This document shows, one piece after another, positions 54,492 through 63,471 of a DNA stretch of 64,000 nt. The DNA is from Litchfieldella qijiaojingensis (GTDB taxonomy: Bacteria; Pseudomonadota; Gammaproteobacteria; Pseudomonadales; Halomonadaceae), in the NCBI RefSeq assembly GCF_014651875.1, contig NZ_BMXS01000013.1:62001-126000 (forward strand), written 5' to 3'. The first letter of the stretch is position 1. Each line of letters opens with the position of its first letter. A program made the position numbers and the translations under genes. The notes beneath the pieces were generated by a model. The model made no database searches, was not told the DNA's origin, and worked only from the letters and a program-made list of their open reading frames with translations.

Positions 54492-55841
54492 TCAGCGCGT
54501 CCGTTCGTCACGACTCTCCCCGGAAGCAAAGAGCGCTTCGACGAACTCCTTCGCCGCAAAGGGACGCAAGTCATCGAGCGACTCGCCAACACCGATGTAG
54601 CGGATCGGCGTACCGAGTTGCTTGGCCAAAGCGAAGATGATGCCACCCTTGGCGGTACCGTCGAGCTTGGTCAGGGTGATGCCACTGACCGGCACCGCCT
54701 CGTTGAAGGTATGGGCCTGGGACAGGGCGTTCTGACCGGTACCGGCATCCAGCACCAGCATCACTTCGTGTGGCGCCGACTCGTCGAGCTTGGTCATTAC
54801 CCGACGCACCTTCTTGAGCTCTTCCATCAGGTGGCTCTTGTTGTGCAACCGCCCTGCGGTATCCGCGATCAGCACGTCGACCTTGCGCGCCTTGGCGGCA
54901 GACAGCGCATCGTAGATCACCGAAGCGCTATCGGCCCCGGTATGCTGGGCAATTACCGGCACCTGGTTGCGTTCGCCCCAGACCTTGAGCTGTTCCACCG
55001 CGGCAGCGCGGAAGGTATCGCCCGCGGCCAGCATCACGCTACGCCCTTCGCGCTGGAAATGTTGGGTCAGCTTGCCGATGGTGGTGGTCTTGCCTACTCC
55101 ATTGACCCCGACCATCAGGATCACGAAAGGCCCTTCGCCCTTCGGCGGCAGGGACAAGGGGATGGCCACCGGGTCGAGCAGTGCCGTTAGCTCCTCCTGC
55201 AGGGCACGATACAGCGCCTGGGGCTCGCTGAGCTCCTTGCGCGACACTCGCTCGGTCAGGCGCTCGATGATCTCGGTGGTGGCATCGATGCCGACATCGG
55301 CCATCAGCAACTGGGTCTCGAGATCTTCCAGCAGTTCGTCGTCGATCTGCTTCTTGCCCAGAAACAGATCAGCTATCCCGTCGGAGAGGTTGGCGCGAGT
55401 CTTGCTCAACCCCGACCGGATGCGTGACAGCCAACTCTTCTTCTCGGCTTTCGGCGCCTCATCGGAAGCGGTGATGGCGGATTCCGGCTCACGCTCGGAG
55501 GCTGGTTCAGCTTCCACCTGCTCTGCGGCAGGTATTCCGACCCGTTCGCTGCGCGAGGGCTCGACCGGCGCTTCCTCGCGAGGGCCGTCGTCTGGCGCGG
55601 CGTCCTTCTCGTCCTGGGCCTGGCGGGTGGCTTCAGGCTCGGATGTGTCTGGTGTCGTCTCGCCCGCCTCGTCTTGCTGCGGGCCGTGTTCGCTTACGAC
55701 CTCCGCGGCATCGCCCTCACTCGGCTCGCCCTTCCGCAACTCATCGTCTTCGTGTTCCAGGTCGTGCACCTGTTCCTGGTCGCGATCCCGGATGTCCTTG
55801 AGGTCGTCCTGTTTCTTCTTGCGCTTGAAAAGTCCGAACAT
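54492..55841 (-). CDS. ftsY: Signal recognition particle receptor FtsY
   Basis: GTPase receptor that docks SRP-ribosome complexes to the membrane. I chose the ATG at 55841 (449 aa), which gives MFGLFKRKKK, the usual family opening; the frame extends to 55898 but no ribosome site is clear for either. Residues about 10-130 are a strongly acidic, low-complexity A domain (many D and E). The NG domain follows, with SWLSRIRSGLSKTRANLSDG, the P-loop GVNGVGKTTTIGKL, DTAGRLHNKSHLM and TKLDGTAKGG. It converges on no gene and is divergent from rsmD. Confidence 0.95.
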   Translation of the reverse strand: MFGLFKRKKKQDDLKDIRDRDQEQVHDLEHEDDELRKGEPSEGDAAEVVSEHGPQQDEAGETTPDTSEPEATRQAQDEKDAAPDDGPREEAPVEPSRSERVGIPAAEQVEAEPASEREPESAITASDEAPKAEKKSWLSRIRSGLSKTRANLSDGIADLFLGKKQIDDELLEDLETQLLMADVGIDATTEIIERLTERVSRKELSEPQALYRALQEELTALLDPVAIPLSLPPKGEGPFVILMVGVNGVGKTTTIGKLTQHFQREGRSVMLAAGDTFRAAAVEQLKVWGERNQVPVIAQHTGADSASVIYDALSAAKARKVDVLIADTAGRLHNKSHLMEELKKVRRVMTKLDESAPHEVMLVLDAGTGQNALSQAHTFNEAVPVSGITLTKLDGTAKGGIIFALAKQLGTPIRYIGVGESLDDLRPFAAKEFVEALFASGESRDERTR

Positions 55842-55933
55842 TGGCGTGATCTGTACTCGAGAACTGAAGAATCGGGTCATCGTACCACTGCGGGCCATGA
55901 CTGTGGATAACAGGGGCGGTACAATTCGAGGTC

Positions 55934-56566
55934 ATGAGCCATCGTACTGTCTCCCGCCCTCGTCGCGCGCGCCGCCAAGCCCCTACGTCTCACAAGGGGC
56001 GCGGGCGGTTGCGCATCATCGGCGGTGAATACCGCCGCCGCTGGCTGCCTATCCTCGACAGCCCGGGGCTTCGCCCCACGCCGGACCGTGTTCGCGAAAC
56101 CCTGTTCAACTGGCTGGCTGCGGCCTGTCCTGGCGCCCGAGTGCTGGATCTGTATGCCGGCACCGGAGCCCTGGGGCTCGAGGCACTCTCGCGCGGTGCC
56201 CGCGACGCGGTGTTCGTCGAACGTGACCCACAGGTGGCCAACGCCCTGGAGGCGAACTTGGCGACCCTTGGCGCCACGGGTCGGGTGGAAACCGTCGACG
56301 CCCTGATGTTTCTCGAGCGTACGGCATCCCCTTTTCCACTGGTGTTTCTCGACCCTCCCTTTCGACAAGACCTGGCCGCGGCAAGCTGCGCCGCGCTGGA
56401 GACGCATGGCTGGCTGACCGAGAATGCCTTCATCTATCTGGAAACCGAGCGGGAGCACCTTCCCCAGGTGCCCACCACCTGGCGGCTGCATCGCGAAATC
56501 CGGGCCGGTGACAGTATTGGGCGTCTCTATCGCCGAACAGCGTCGCCAGCCGACGACGGTTGCTGA
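55934..56566 (+). CDS. rsmD: 16S rRNA m2G966 methyltransferase RsmD
   Basis: AdoMet-dependent guanine methyltransferase, 210 aa (E. coli 198). It has a basic N-terminal tail, then RLRIIGGEYRRRWL, GLRPTPDRVRETLFNWL, the AdoMet loop LDLYAGTGALGLEALSRGA and the catalytic FLDPPF. It is divergent from ftsY, its usual partner. Confidence 0.95.
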   Translation: MSHRTVSRPRRARRQAPTSHKGRGRLRIIGGEYRRRWLPILDSPGLRPTPDRVRETLFNWLAAACPGARVLDLYAGTGALGLEALSRGARDAVFVERDPQVANALEANLATLGATGRVETVDALMFLERTASPFPLVFLDPPFRQDLAAASCAALETHGWLTENAFIYLETEREHLPQVPTTWRLHREIRAGDSIGRLYRRTASPADDGC

Positions 56567-56650
56567 GTCGTCATACCCAGCGTACGCTGCGCCCTGATAT
56601 GCCCCCAGGCATGCCGTCACCGCTGCAATTAAGAATACTAGGAGAACAGG

Positions 56651-56857
56651 ATGAGCACCGAACTCTTCAATCAGCTCGAACAAAAGGTCACCAATGCCGT
56701 CGAGGCCATTGAGATGCTGAAGATGGAAGCCGAGGAGTTGCGCGAGGAAAATGCTCGCCTGAAGCAGGAACACGATGAATGGGAGCGTCGTCTCAACGGC
56801 CTGCTGAGCAAGTTCCAGGAGCTTGAAGGCAGCGACGCCAGCGCCAACGTATCTTGA
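56651..56857 (+). CDS. zapB: Cell division protein ZapB-like coiled-coil protein
   Basis: The 68 aa protein is nearly all coiled coil. It opens ELFNQLEQKVTNAVEAIEML, matching the E. coli ZapB N-terminus, and ends with a W-RL-LL pattern (EWERRLNGLLSKFQELE), as ZapB does. It is about 13 residues shorter than E. coli ZapB (81 aa), the loss being about two heptads in the middle. ZapB joins ZapA to stabilise the Z-ring. AGGAG precedes the ATG. Its family assignment as a ZapB-type protein is likely but rests on a short sequence. Confidence 0.82.
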   Translation: MSTELFNQLEQKVTNAVEAIEMLKMEAEELREENARLKQEHDEWERRLNGLLSKFQELEGSDASANVS

Positions 56858-56903
56858 GCCCCAAGGAAGCGACGGCGAAACCCTCGAATGCCGAAAGGAT
56901 TAC

Positions 56904-57380
56904 CTACAGTCGCCGCGACATCAATAGGGCATCCTCCCGCGTGCCGGCATGCCCGGCACGCTCCGCACTCGCGGGATAGTAACCACGGCGACGCCCATCC
57001 ACCTCGAAGGCCAGTTGGCGATACAGGGCGATGGCGGCGGCATTGCTCGCCCTCACTTCCAGAAGCAGCCGTTCGCTGCCCCAAGCCTCGGCTTCCTCAC
57101 ACAGCCGGATTAGCAGGGCCCGAGCAATACCTTGCCGCCGCACCCACGGAGCCACGGTTATTGCCTGCAGTTCGGCGTCGAAGGGCAGGCGGTATAGGAC
57201 CGCAAAGCCCAGCAACGACTGCTGTTTCACCTCGAGCGCGCCCCAGGCACTGGCTTGGGGATCGGTCAGGACGGCAGCCAGTTGAGCGGGACTCCAAGGG
57301 TGCGGTTGGCCAGCTTGCTCCAGCTCGATAAGCGACGCCAGATGCGCCGCCCCCAGCCGGCACAGGATCGGTTCAGTCAT
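56904..57380 (-). CDS. rimI: Ribosomal-protein-alanine N-acetyltransferase
   Basis: GNAT acetyltransferase that modifies the N-terminus of ribosomal protein S18. It has 158 aa from the ATG at 57380 (a second ATG nine bases upstream is possible). The acetyl-CoA loop is in RRQGIARALLIRL, and LLEVRASNAAAIALYRQLAF and GRRRGYYP are the RimI signatures. Its start overlaps the end of the preceding HolD-like gene by 8 bp, the same order as holD-rimI in E. coli. Confidence 0.92.
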   Translation of the reverse strand: MTEPILCRLGAAHLASLIELEQAGQPHPWSPAQLAAVLTDPQASAWGALEVKQQSLLGFAVLYRLPFDAELQAITVAPWVRRQGIARALLIRLCEEAEAWGSERLLLEVRASNAAAIALYRQLAFEVDGRRRGYYPASAERAGHAGTREDALLMSRRL

Positions 57381-58197
57381 CTCCGCCATCCACCGAATCG
57401 TTCCAGGCCGCTCTCCATACCGACAGCAACGGCAGCATTGCGCGTTTGGCTGCAGCGCCCTCGGCCAGCGCCTCGAGTGACGCTCCCCACCAAGCGGGAA
57501 GCCCGAGCAGCGACGAGTGCGCATCCTCCACGGCCAGCACACGAGCCAACGCCTCGTCATCGCCGAATACCAGCACGCGCTCGGGATGCCAGCCTTGGCG
57601 TCGACGCCCATCGATAAAGGCCCGCAGGCCGTCGCGTGCCTCGTCCAAGGGCGCTTCTACCGGCAACTCGTCCATCATCGGCCAGCGGAACGTCTGGAAC
57701 TCGGGAGGCGCCTTGAGCTCGATGCCGGCGGCGCGCAGCAAATTGATCAGGAGCCGTTGGGCCATGGCACTGGGCGGCGCCTCGCCCGGGAGCAGCACCA
57801 ACCAGCGCCGATCGAGGGCGGCTACTTGCAGGGTGAAACGCAACGCCTGCTGCGGTACGCTCGGCGCCGCTTGCGAAGCAGCCATGGATATGGGAGCTTC
57901 CTCATCCTGCGGGGCAGGAGAAGCCGGAAGAGAAGACTCGAGTGGTTCACCCAACAGAGCCCGAGCTCGCCGAGACTGACGCGGCGCCGGCTCGCTAGAC
58001 GGTTCCGGGGCTCGAACTTCGGGCTGGCTCTCGAGCAGGCCGTGCAGGCGTTCGCCGGGGGTTCTGGCCTTCGCCGGCTCAGGCAATTCCCACTCGCACT
58101 CGGGGGTCGGCCGGGCATTGGGCAGGCGATAGCGCCCCTCCCAGGCCGTCAGGCCCATCGCCTCGAGATACTGCAGGCGCTGGGGCTCGGTGGTCAC
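57373..58197 (-). CDS. Candidate divergent DNA polymerase III psi subunit (HolD-like)
   Basis: No clear family at first sight. I infer HolD from three points. The gene overlaps and precedes rimI, as holD does in E. coli. The N-terminus (EPQRLQYLEAMGLTAWEGRY) follows the pattern LQxLGIxxWxxRxP of the chi-binding end of psi. The C-terminal part has a psi-like order (RRWLVLLPGEAPP, then FQTFRWPMMDELP, ending AMLPLLSVWRAAW). It is 274 aa, about twice E. coli psi, the excess being a Pro/Glu/Ala-rich linker (about residues 35-110) and a longer end. The start is a GTG at 58197 overlapping the bolA stop as GTGA; the longer frame to 58257 lies inside bolA. Confidence 0.6.
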   Translation of the reverse strand: MTTEPQRLQYLEAMGLTAWEGRYRLPNARPTPECEWELPEPAKARTPGERLHGLLESQPEVRAPEPSSEPAPRQSRRARALLGEPLESSLPASPAPQDEEAPISMAASQAAPSVPQQALRFTLQVAALDRRWLVLLPGEAPPSAMAQRLLINLLRAAGIELKAPPEFQTFRWPMMDELPVEAPLDEARDGLRAFIDGRRRQGWHPERVLVFGDDEALARVLAVEDAHSSLLGLPAWWGASLEALAEGAAAKRAMLPLLSVWRAAWNDSVDGGDD

Positions 58198-58505
58198 GAC
58201 CCGCCACCGCCTCGGCAATGAGGCGAGTCCGGACGACCGCCACCTCGGGCCTGCCACTCCTCAGGAGTATAGAGGTGCAATGCCAAGGCATGCACCGGCC
58301 CCGACAGCTCTTCGGCCAGCGCCGCGTAGATCTGCTGATGACGCTTGACCGGCATCAACCCCTGAAAACGGGGCGACACCAGCGTGACCTTGAAGTGGGT
58401 CTCCGAGTCGGCCGGGACGTTATGCATGTGGCTCTCGTTCTCCACCTGCAAATAAGTGGGCTCAAGGGCCTGCAGTTTGTCTTCGATACTCGCCTGAATG
58501 CTCAT
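58194..58505 (-). CDS. bolA: BolA family protein
   Basis: The 103 aa protein of the BolA/YrbA class acts with monothiol glutaredoxins in iron-sulfur handling and, in E. coli, in morphology control. The core VENESHMHNVPADSETHFKV and VKRHQQIYAALAEEL contains the conserved histidines. The C-terminal glycine-rich tail (RGGGRPDSPHCRGGGGS) is unusual and may be an artefact of overlap with the next gene. It precedes the HolD-like gene with a 4 bp overlap. Confidence 0.95.
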   Translation of the reverse strand: MSIQASIEDKLQALEPTYLQVENESHMHNVPADSETHFKVTLVSPRFQGLMPVKRHQQIYAALAEELSGPVHALALHLYTPEEWQARGGGRPDSPHCRGGGGS

Positions 58506-58626
58506 GACTAATGTCTCATCGTCAAAGATCTCCTCGGAAACACGCCGGCAAAATGCCTGAATGGAGCAGTCCCCACATACTCGTTCATTCGGCGCTCCCA
58601 GAGGAGAAGAATCCCATTGTAACGAC

Positions 58627-60042
58627 TCACTTCGAGCCCGGCGACGGGCGTTGCGAGCGAGGCTCGCGCTGGGGAGCCGGCGTCAACGGGACGCGCCGCA
58701 GGCTGATCACCACAGCCCCTGCCAGCGCCACGCAGCCCAACCACAACGACGCCTGGACCGAGCCCAGGTCGGCAGCCAGAAACACCCCCACCAGCGCCAC
58801 ACCCAGTGACTGTCCCACAGTACGCACGGTACTCATCATGCCCGAGGCATTGGCACTGCGCGCCTTGGGCACACTGCTCATCATCTCGCGGTTGTTGGGC
58901 GCCTGAAATAGGCCGAAACCCAGTCCGCACAGCGCGGTTCGCCACAGGCTGTCGATCACGCCGGAATCGGCCTCGAGCAAGACCAGTGATACCAGACCAG
59001 CCAACAGCAGTGCCAATCCCAAGGTCGATAGAGCGGCGGGGTTGACGCGATCGGCCAGCCGCCCGGCCAGTGGCGCGGCGAACATAATGGTCAGCGGCCA
59101 GGGCGTGAACAGCCAGGCAGTCTGCAACGGTGACAACCCCATCTCCTGTTGGTAGAGAAATGACAGTGCCACGAATGCCAGCCCCTGGCCGATGAAGGCC
59201 AACCCCGACACCATCACCGCCAGAGTGAAACGCGGTTCCTCGAACAGCGTCAACGGCAACAGGGGATGGGAGGCGCGTCGCTGACGCCACAGGAAAAGCC
59301 ACACAGAGGCCCCGCTCACGGCCAGCATTGCCGCGAGCTCCAGCCCGCCTCCGCCGTGCCCCAGGGTATCCATGGCCAGGAAGAAGCTGGCCAGCATGAG
59401 CGCCGAAAATAGCGCCCCGAGCATGTCGAAGCCACCGCGGCGACGCGGTTCGGTCGGCAATGCTCGCCATGCCAGCAGCAGAGCGATACCTCCCAGCGGC
59501 ACGTTCATGGCAAACAGCCACGGCCAGTCGGCCACTGAGAGAACCAGCCCCCCCAGGGTTGGCCCCGAGGCATAACCGGACGCTACCACCAGCGCACTCA
59601 TACCCATCGCCGCTCCCAGCAAGCGCGTCGGGAAGATCATCCGATACAGGGAAGGGCCGATGGACAGCGTGGCCGCCGCCCCCAGCCCCTGCAGGGCGCG
59701 AAACAACAGCAATGCCTCCAGCGTCCTGGACAATGCCGCCCCCAGCGATGCCAAGGTGAACAATGCCAACCCGGCGATGTACAACCAACGCCGACTGAGC
59801 AGCTCACTGAGCGAAGCGAACACCAGCAGGGTGGCTGCGCAAACGATCTGAAACAGGCTGAGCACCCATACGGCACGCGAGGGGGCAATCCGTAGATCTC
59901 GGGCGATCGACGGCAGGGCGATATTGATCATGGTAGTGTCGATCACCGCCATCAGCGTTCCCAGCACGAGCACCAGCACGGCAATGCGCCGCTCCGGGCC
60001 GGGCAGGCCATCGTCGTGGGGGCGAGTCTCGAACAATCTCAT
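58627..60042 (-). CDS. MFS transporter, DHA2 (14-helix) drug-pump type
   Basis: Inner-membrane proton antiporter, 471 aa with about 14 hydrophobic segments. The DHA2 motif VIDTTMINIALPSIARDL is in the first helix, the A-like loop LSELLSRRW follows helix 2, and the motif-C glycine/proline pattern (GYASGPTLGGLVLS) is in helix 5. It resembles the SmvA/EmrB family for quaternary or aromatic cations, but the substrate cannot be told. A terminator of the upstream unit separates it from lysS. Confidence 0.85.
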   Translation of the reverse strand: MRLFETRPHDDGLPGPERRIAVLVLVLGTLMAVIDTTMINIALPSIARDLRIAPSRAVWVLSLFQIVCAATLLVFASLSELLSRRWLYIAGLALFTLASLGAALSRTLEALLLFRALQGLGAAATLSIGPSLYRMIFPTRLLGAAMGMSALVVASGYASGPTLGGLVLSVADWPWLFAMNVPLGGIALLLAWRALPTEPRRRGGFDMLGALFSALMLASFFLAMDTLGHGGGGLELAAMLAVSGASVWLFLWRQRRASHPLLPLTLFEEPRFTLAVMVSGLAFIGQGLAFVALSFLYQQEMGLSPLQTAWLFTPWPLTIMFAAPLAGRLADRVNPAALSTLGLALLLAGLVSLVLLEADSGVIDSLWRTALCGLGFGLFQAPNNREMMSSVPKARSANASGMMSTVRTVGQSLGVALVGVFLAADLGSVQASLWLGCVALAGAVVISLRRVPLTPAPQREPRSQRPSPGSK

Positions 60043-60062
60043 GAAGGTGTTTCACCTGCGAC

Positions 60063-60084
60063 AAAAAACCGGCCGTAGCCGGTT
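60063..60084 (-). terminator. Rho-independent terminator of the lysS unit
   Basis: AACCGGC / GCCGGTT with a 4-nt loop on the minus strand, followed by a TTTTTT run. It is the cleanest intrinsic terminator in the window. It lies between the gene at 60208 and the MFS gene. Confidence 0.85.
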
Positions 60085-60121
60085 CATGGGCATCCTGCGC
60101 CCGGAGAACAGCGGAAGGCAA

Positions 60122-60177
60122 GGAAGCGCTACATAAATCGACGAGAGGCGAGAAGCACAAGACGCAAGGAGCGCAGG
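60122..60177. repeat. Interspersed 56 bp element, copy B
   Basis: Gapless match at 43 of 56 positions to 24137-24192. This copy lies between a terminator and the stop of the gene at 60208. The GGAAGCGCT head and GGAGCGCAGG tail are identical in both. Confidence 0.5.
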
Positions 60178-60207
60178 GCATGGATTCAGCACTTCTCCCC
60201 GCCCCGG

Positions 60208-60594
60208 TCAGTCTTGATCGGTCTCCAGAAGCAGCGAGTCATCCAGTTCGGCCACCTCGAGCGCTGCCTCGTCATCGAGATCGATGGCCAGGTAACTGTG
60301 CTCGACCTGCACGAAGCGTTGGAACAGTGCCCAGTCGAGGATCTCCGGCCACTGCCGCTCGTCTTCTTCCCAGGCTCGCAGTTCGCTCTCGAGAATCTCC
60401 ATGTAGCGCTCGCGCACGAAGGCTTCGAGCGCTTCAGGCGTGTCCATCTCGGGAATCAGGTAGACGGTGTTCTCGCGGTCGACGTCAGCGAGCGTCAAAT
60501 CGTCGTCGCCGACCGTCGGCTCCAGGGAGTTGATCCAGTCCACGAAGGCCTGAGTGGGCTTGACGCTCAGGGCGGAGCGGTTGAGCAGCTTCAT
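60208..60594 (-). CDS. Conserved protein of unknown function after lysS
   Basis: The 128 aa protein opens MKLLNRSALSVKPTQAFVDW and shows the pattern NTVYLIPEMDTPEALEAFV, then QWPEILDWALFQRFVQVEHS and YLAIDL; the rest is strongly acidic (isoelectric point clearly low). Proteins with this opening and the LIPE motif are widely conserved in Pseudomonas and relatives, with no known role. GAGGAGA is 6 nt before the ATG at 60594. It lies 60 bp after lysS on the same strand. Confidence 0.8.
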   Translation of the reverse strand: MKLLNRSALSVKPTQAFVDWINSLEPTVGDDDLTLADVDRENTVYLIPEMDTPEALEAFVRERYMEILESELRAWEEDERQWPEILDWALFQRFVQVEHSYLAIDLDDEAALEVAELDDSLLLETDQD

Positions 60595-60654
60595 CGGACT
60601 CTCCTCGACGTCGAAACGACGATCATTATGGGCACAAGCACCGCCGGTTACCAA

Positions 60655-62169
60655 CTATTCCGGTCGCATTGCCGGGAATAGCAGCACATCCCGGATCGAG
60701 GGGCTGTCGGTGAACAGCATCACCAGCCGATCGATGCCGATGCCTTCGCCGGCGGTCGGCGGCAGGCCGTACTCCAGCGCGCGCACGTAGTCGGCATCGT
60801 AATACATCGCCTCGAGGTCGCCGGCCTCCTTCTCGGCGGCCTGGGCGCGGAAACGCTCGGCCTGGTCCTCGGCATCGTTGAGCTCGGAGAAGCCGTTGGC
60901 GATCTCGCGGCCGCCAACGAAGAACTCGAAACGGTCGGTGACGAAGGGATTGGCATCGTTGCGCCGCGCCAGAGGGCTGACCTCGGCCGGATATTCAGTA
61001 ATGAAGGTCGGCTGATCGAACTGCGACTCGGCCACCGCCTCGAATATCTCGGTCTGCAGCTTGCCCAAGCCCCAGTTGTCCTTGACCGCAATGCCCAGGC
61101 GGTCACAGGTAGCGCGGGCACCCTCCTCGGTGTCGATGTCGGATTCACCGATGCCATCGCCATGTTCGAGGATCGCCTGGCGCAAGGTCAAACGACCAAA
61201 CGGCCGTCCCAGTTCGTAGGTCGTGCCCTGATAGACCAGGGAAGTGGTCCCCAGCACGTCCTGAGCCACCTGGCGTACCATTTCCTCGGTGAGATCGAGC
61301 AGGTCATGATAGTCAGCGTAGGCCCAGTAGAATTCGAGCATGGTGAACTCGGGGTTGTGGCGCGTCGACAGCCCCTCGTTGCGGAAGTTGCGATTGATCT
61401 CGAAGACCCGCTCGAAGCCGCCCACCACCAGACGCTTGAGATATAGTTCGGGGGCGATGCGCAGGTACATGTCGAGATCCAGCGCATTGTGGTGGGTGAT
61501 GAAAGGTCGCGCTGCCGCGCCGCCGGGAATCGGCTGCAGCATCGGCGTCTCGACCTCCATGAAGCCACGCGCCTCGAAGAAGCGACGGATCGAGGCGATC
61601 ACTCCCGCACGCACCTCGAAAGCGCGCCGTGACTCGGGGTTCATGATCAGGTCGACATAGCGCTGGCGATAGCGCGCTTCCAGGTCGGTGAGGCCGTGGA
61701 ACTTGTCGGGCAGCGGCCGCAAGCTCTTGGTCAGCAGCTTGGCCTCGGCCATCTTCACATACAGGTCACCCTTGCCGGACTTATGCACCGGACCACGCCC
61801 CGCGACGATATCGCCGATATCCCAGCCCTTGATGTCTTCGAGCACTTCCTCCGGCAGCCCCTTCTTGTCGACGTAGAGCTGGATCTGACCGGAGACGTCC
61901 TGAATGACGATGAACGGGCCGCGCTTACGCATGATGCGCCCGGCGACGGCCGCCGGGCGATCGAGCGCCTCCAGCTCGGCCTTGTCCTTGTCACCCAGTT
62001 CATCGATCAACTCCGCCGCCAGGCTGTCGCGACGGAAGTCATTGGGGAAAGCGCTCTCGCCAGTTTCGGCGGCCCGTTCACGGCGTGCCGCTAGCTTGGC
62101 ACGGCGCTCCGCGATTAGATGGTTCTCGTCGTGCTGAGGACTGTCCTGGGAAGAACTCTGGTTCGCCAT
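60655..62169 (-). CDS. lysS: Lysyl-tRNA synthetase (class II)
   Basis: Class II synthetase of 504 aa (E. coli 505). It shows the N-terminal OB fold ([20 protein letters not shown]), motif 2 ([20 protein letters not shown]) and motif 3 ([20 protein letters not shown]). The ATG at 62169 has AGGT upstream; the long frame beyond it overlaps prfB and is not real. It follows prfB by 22 bp, the standard prfB-lysS pair. Confidence 0.98.
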   Translation of the reverse strand: MANQSSSQDSPQHDENHLIAERRAKLAARRERAAETGESAFPNDFRRDSLAAELIDELGDKDKAELEALDRPAAVAGRIMRKRGPFIVIQDVSGQIQLYVDKKGLPEEVLEDIKGWDIGDIVAGRGPVHKSGKGDLYVKMAEAKLLTKSLRPLPDKFHGLTDLEARYRQRYVDLIMNPESRRAFEVRAGVIASIRRFFEARGFMEVETPMLQPIPGGAAARPFITHHNALDLDMYLRIAPELYLKRLVVGGFERVFEINRNFRNEGLSTRHNPEFTMLEFYWAYADYHDLLDLTEEMVRQVAQDVLGTTSLVYQGTTYELGRPFGRLTLRQAILEHGDGIGESDIDTEEGARATCDRLGIAVKDNWGLGKLQTEIFEAVAESQFDQPTFITEYPAEVSPLARRNDANPFVTDRFEFFVGGREIANGFSELNDAEDQAERFRAQAAEKEAGDLEAMYYDADYVRALEYGLPPTAGEGIGIDRLVMLFTDSPSIRDVLLFPAMRPE

Positions 62170-62191
62170 TACGCTACCTGTTGAAAGTGAA

Positions 62192-63290
62192 TCACAAGCC
62201 CTGCTTGAGGCTCGCCTCGATGAACTGATCCAGATCGCCGTCGAGGACTTTTTCGCAGTTGCTGGTCTGCACGCCGGTACGCAGATCCTTGATGCGCTGA
62301 TCGTCGAGCACGTAGGAGCGGATCTGGCTGCCCCAGCCAATATCGGCCTTGCTATCCTCGGCCTCCTGCTTGGCGGCATTGCGCTTCTGCATCTCCAATT
62401 CCCACAGCTTCGCCTTGAGCTGTTTCATGGCGAAGTCGCGGTTGGCGTGCTGACTGCGCTGGCTCTGGCACGACACCACGATGCCGCTGGGTTCGTGGGT
62501 GATGCGTACCGCCGAGTCGGTGGTGTTGACGTGCTGGCCGCCGGCACCGCTGGAACGGTAGGTGTCGACACGCAGGTCTGCCGGGTTGATCTCGACTTCG
62601 AAGCTGTCATCGATCTCGGGTGACAGGAACACCGACGCGAAGGAGGTGTGCCGACGCCCACCGGAGTCGAAAGGACTCTTGCGCACCAGGCGATGCACAC
62701 CGGTTTCGGTGCGCAACCAGCCGAAGGCGTACTCACCCTGGATATGGATCGTCGCCGATTTGATGCCCGCCACCTCGCCGGCGGAGAGCTCGACGATCTC
62801 GGTCTTGAAGCCGTGATGCTCGCACCAGCGCAGGTACATGCGCAGCAGCATGTTGGCCCAGTCCTGAGCCTCGGTGCCGCCGGAGCCGGCCTGGATGTCG
62901 AGATAGGCGTTGTTGGCATCCATCTCGCCCGCGAACATGCGCCGAAACTCGAGTTTCTCGAGACTCTGCTGCAGGTTGGTCAGCTCGCGCTCGACCTCGG
63001 CGACGGTATCCTCGTCGTCTTCCATCACCGCCAGTTCGAGCAGATCGGCGCTATCGGTCACACCCTGAGTCAGCTCGTCGATGGTCTCGACCACGGCTGC
63101 CAGGGTGGCGCGTTCCTTGCCGAGCTTCTGGGCGTACTCGGGATCGTTCCAGATGTCGGGGTTTTCCAGCTCGCGGGTGACTTCCTCTAGCCGATCCTTC
63201 TTCTCGGCATAGTCAAAGATACCCCCTCAGGACGTCTGTCCGCTCGGACAGGTCCTTGATGAGGTTGTTGATCGGATTGATCTCTTGCAT
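62192..63290 (-). CDS. prfB: Peptide chain release factor 2, with programmed +1 frameshift
   Basis: Ends translation at UGA and UAA. The frame starts at the ATG at 63290 ([10 protein letters not shown]) and reaches an in-frame UGA at codon 26 (63213-63215). The sequence there is AGGGGG-TAT-CTT-TGA-C, identical to the E. coli site: an internal Shine-Dalgarno, a slippery CTT and the stop. After the +1 shift the frame continues [12 protein letters not shown] to 62192. The full protein is 365 aa, the E. coli length. SPF ([13 protein letters not shown]) and GGQ ([20 protein letters not shown]) motifs are present. RF2 level controls its own frameshift. Confidence 0.97.
63212..63227 (-). promoter_or_regulatory. 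prfB recoding site (internal Shine-Dalgarno and slippery CTT UGA C)
   Basis: The SD-like AGGGGG at 63222-63227 and CTTTGAC at 63212-63218 are separated by TAT. The in-frame UGA is followed by C, the weakest stop context. A low RF2 level lets the ribosome shift +1 and complete RF2. Confidence 0.97.
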
Positions 63291-63372
63291 GAACGGTTTG
63301 CCCGGGATTGTGCTGCAGGGGAAACGGCCGCTACGGTCGGTAAGACACGGCAGCGGCCAAGTAAAGGTCACC

Positions 63373-63401
63373 ATTGTAGCCAAATCCCGCAGCAGCGGCC
63401 A
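63373..63401 (-). promoter_or_regulatory. Candidate promoter for prfB-lysS
   Basis: A good -10 (TACAAT, with TGG just before it) 17 bp from a weak -35 (TGGCCG), about 83 bp upstream of the prfB ATG. Confidence 0.4.
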
Positions 63402-63427
63402 TCCCGGCTGGCATCGTTCAACGACAC

Positions 63428-63449
63428 GAAACCCGGCCGCAGCCGGGTT
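63428..63449 (-). terminator. Terminator after the fadL-like gene
   Basis: AACCCGGC / GCCGGGTT with loop TGCG on the minus strand, followed by TCGTGTCGTT. The T-run is short. It lies 22 bp after the fadL-like stop and upstream of prfB. Confidence 0.6.
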
Positions 63450-63471
63450 CGAATGGAAGGGCGGGAAAGCC

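Noticed and set aside
58508-59788. 426-codon frame overlapping the MFS gene
   Set aside because: Another frame on the same strand; the MFS reading has clear helices and motifs.
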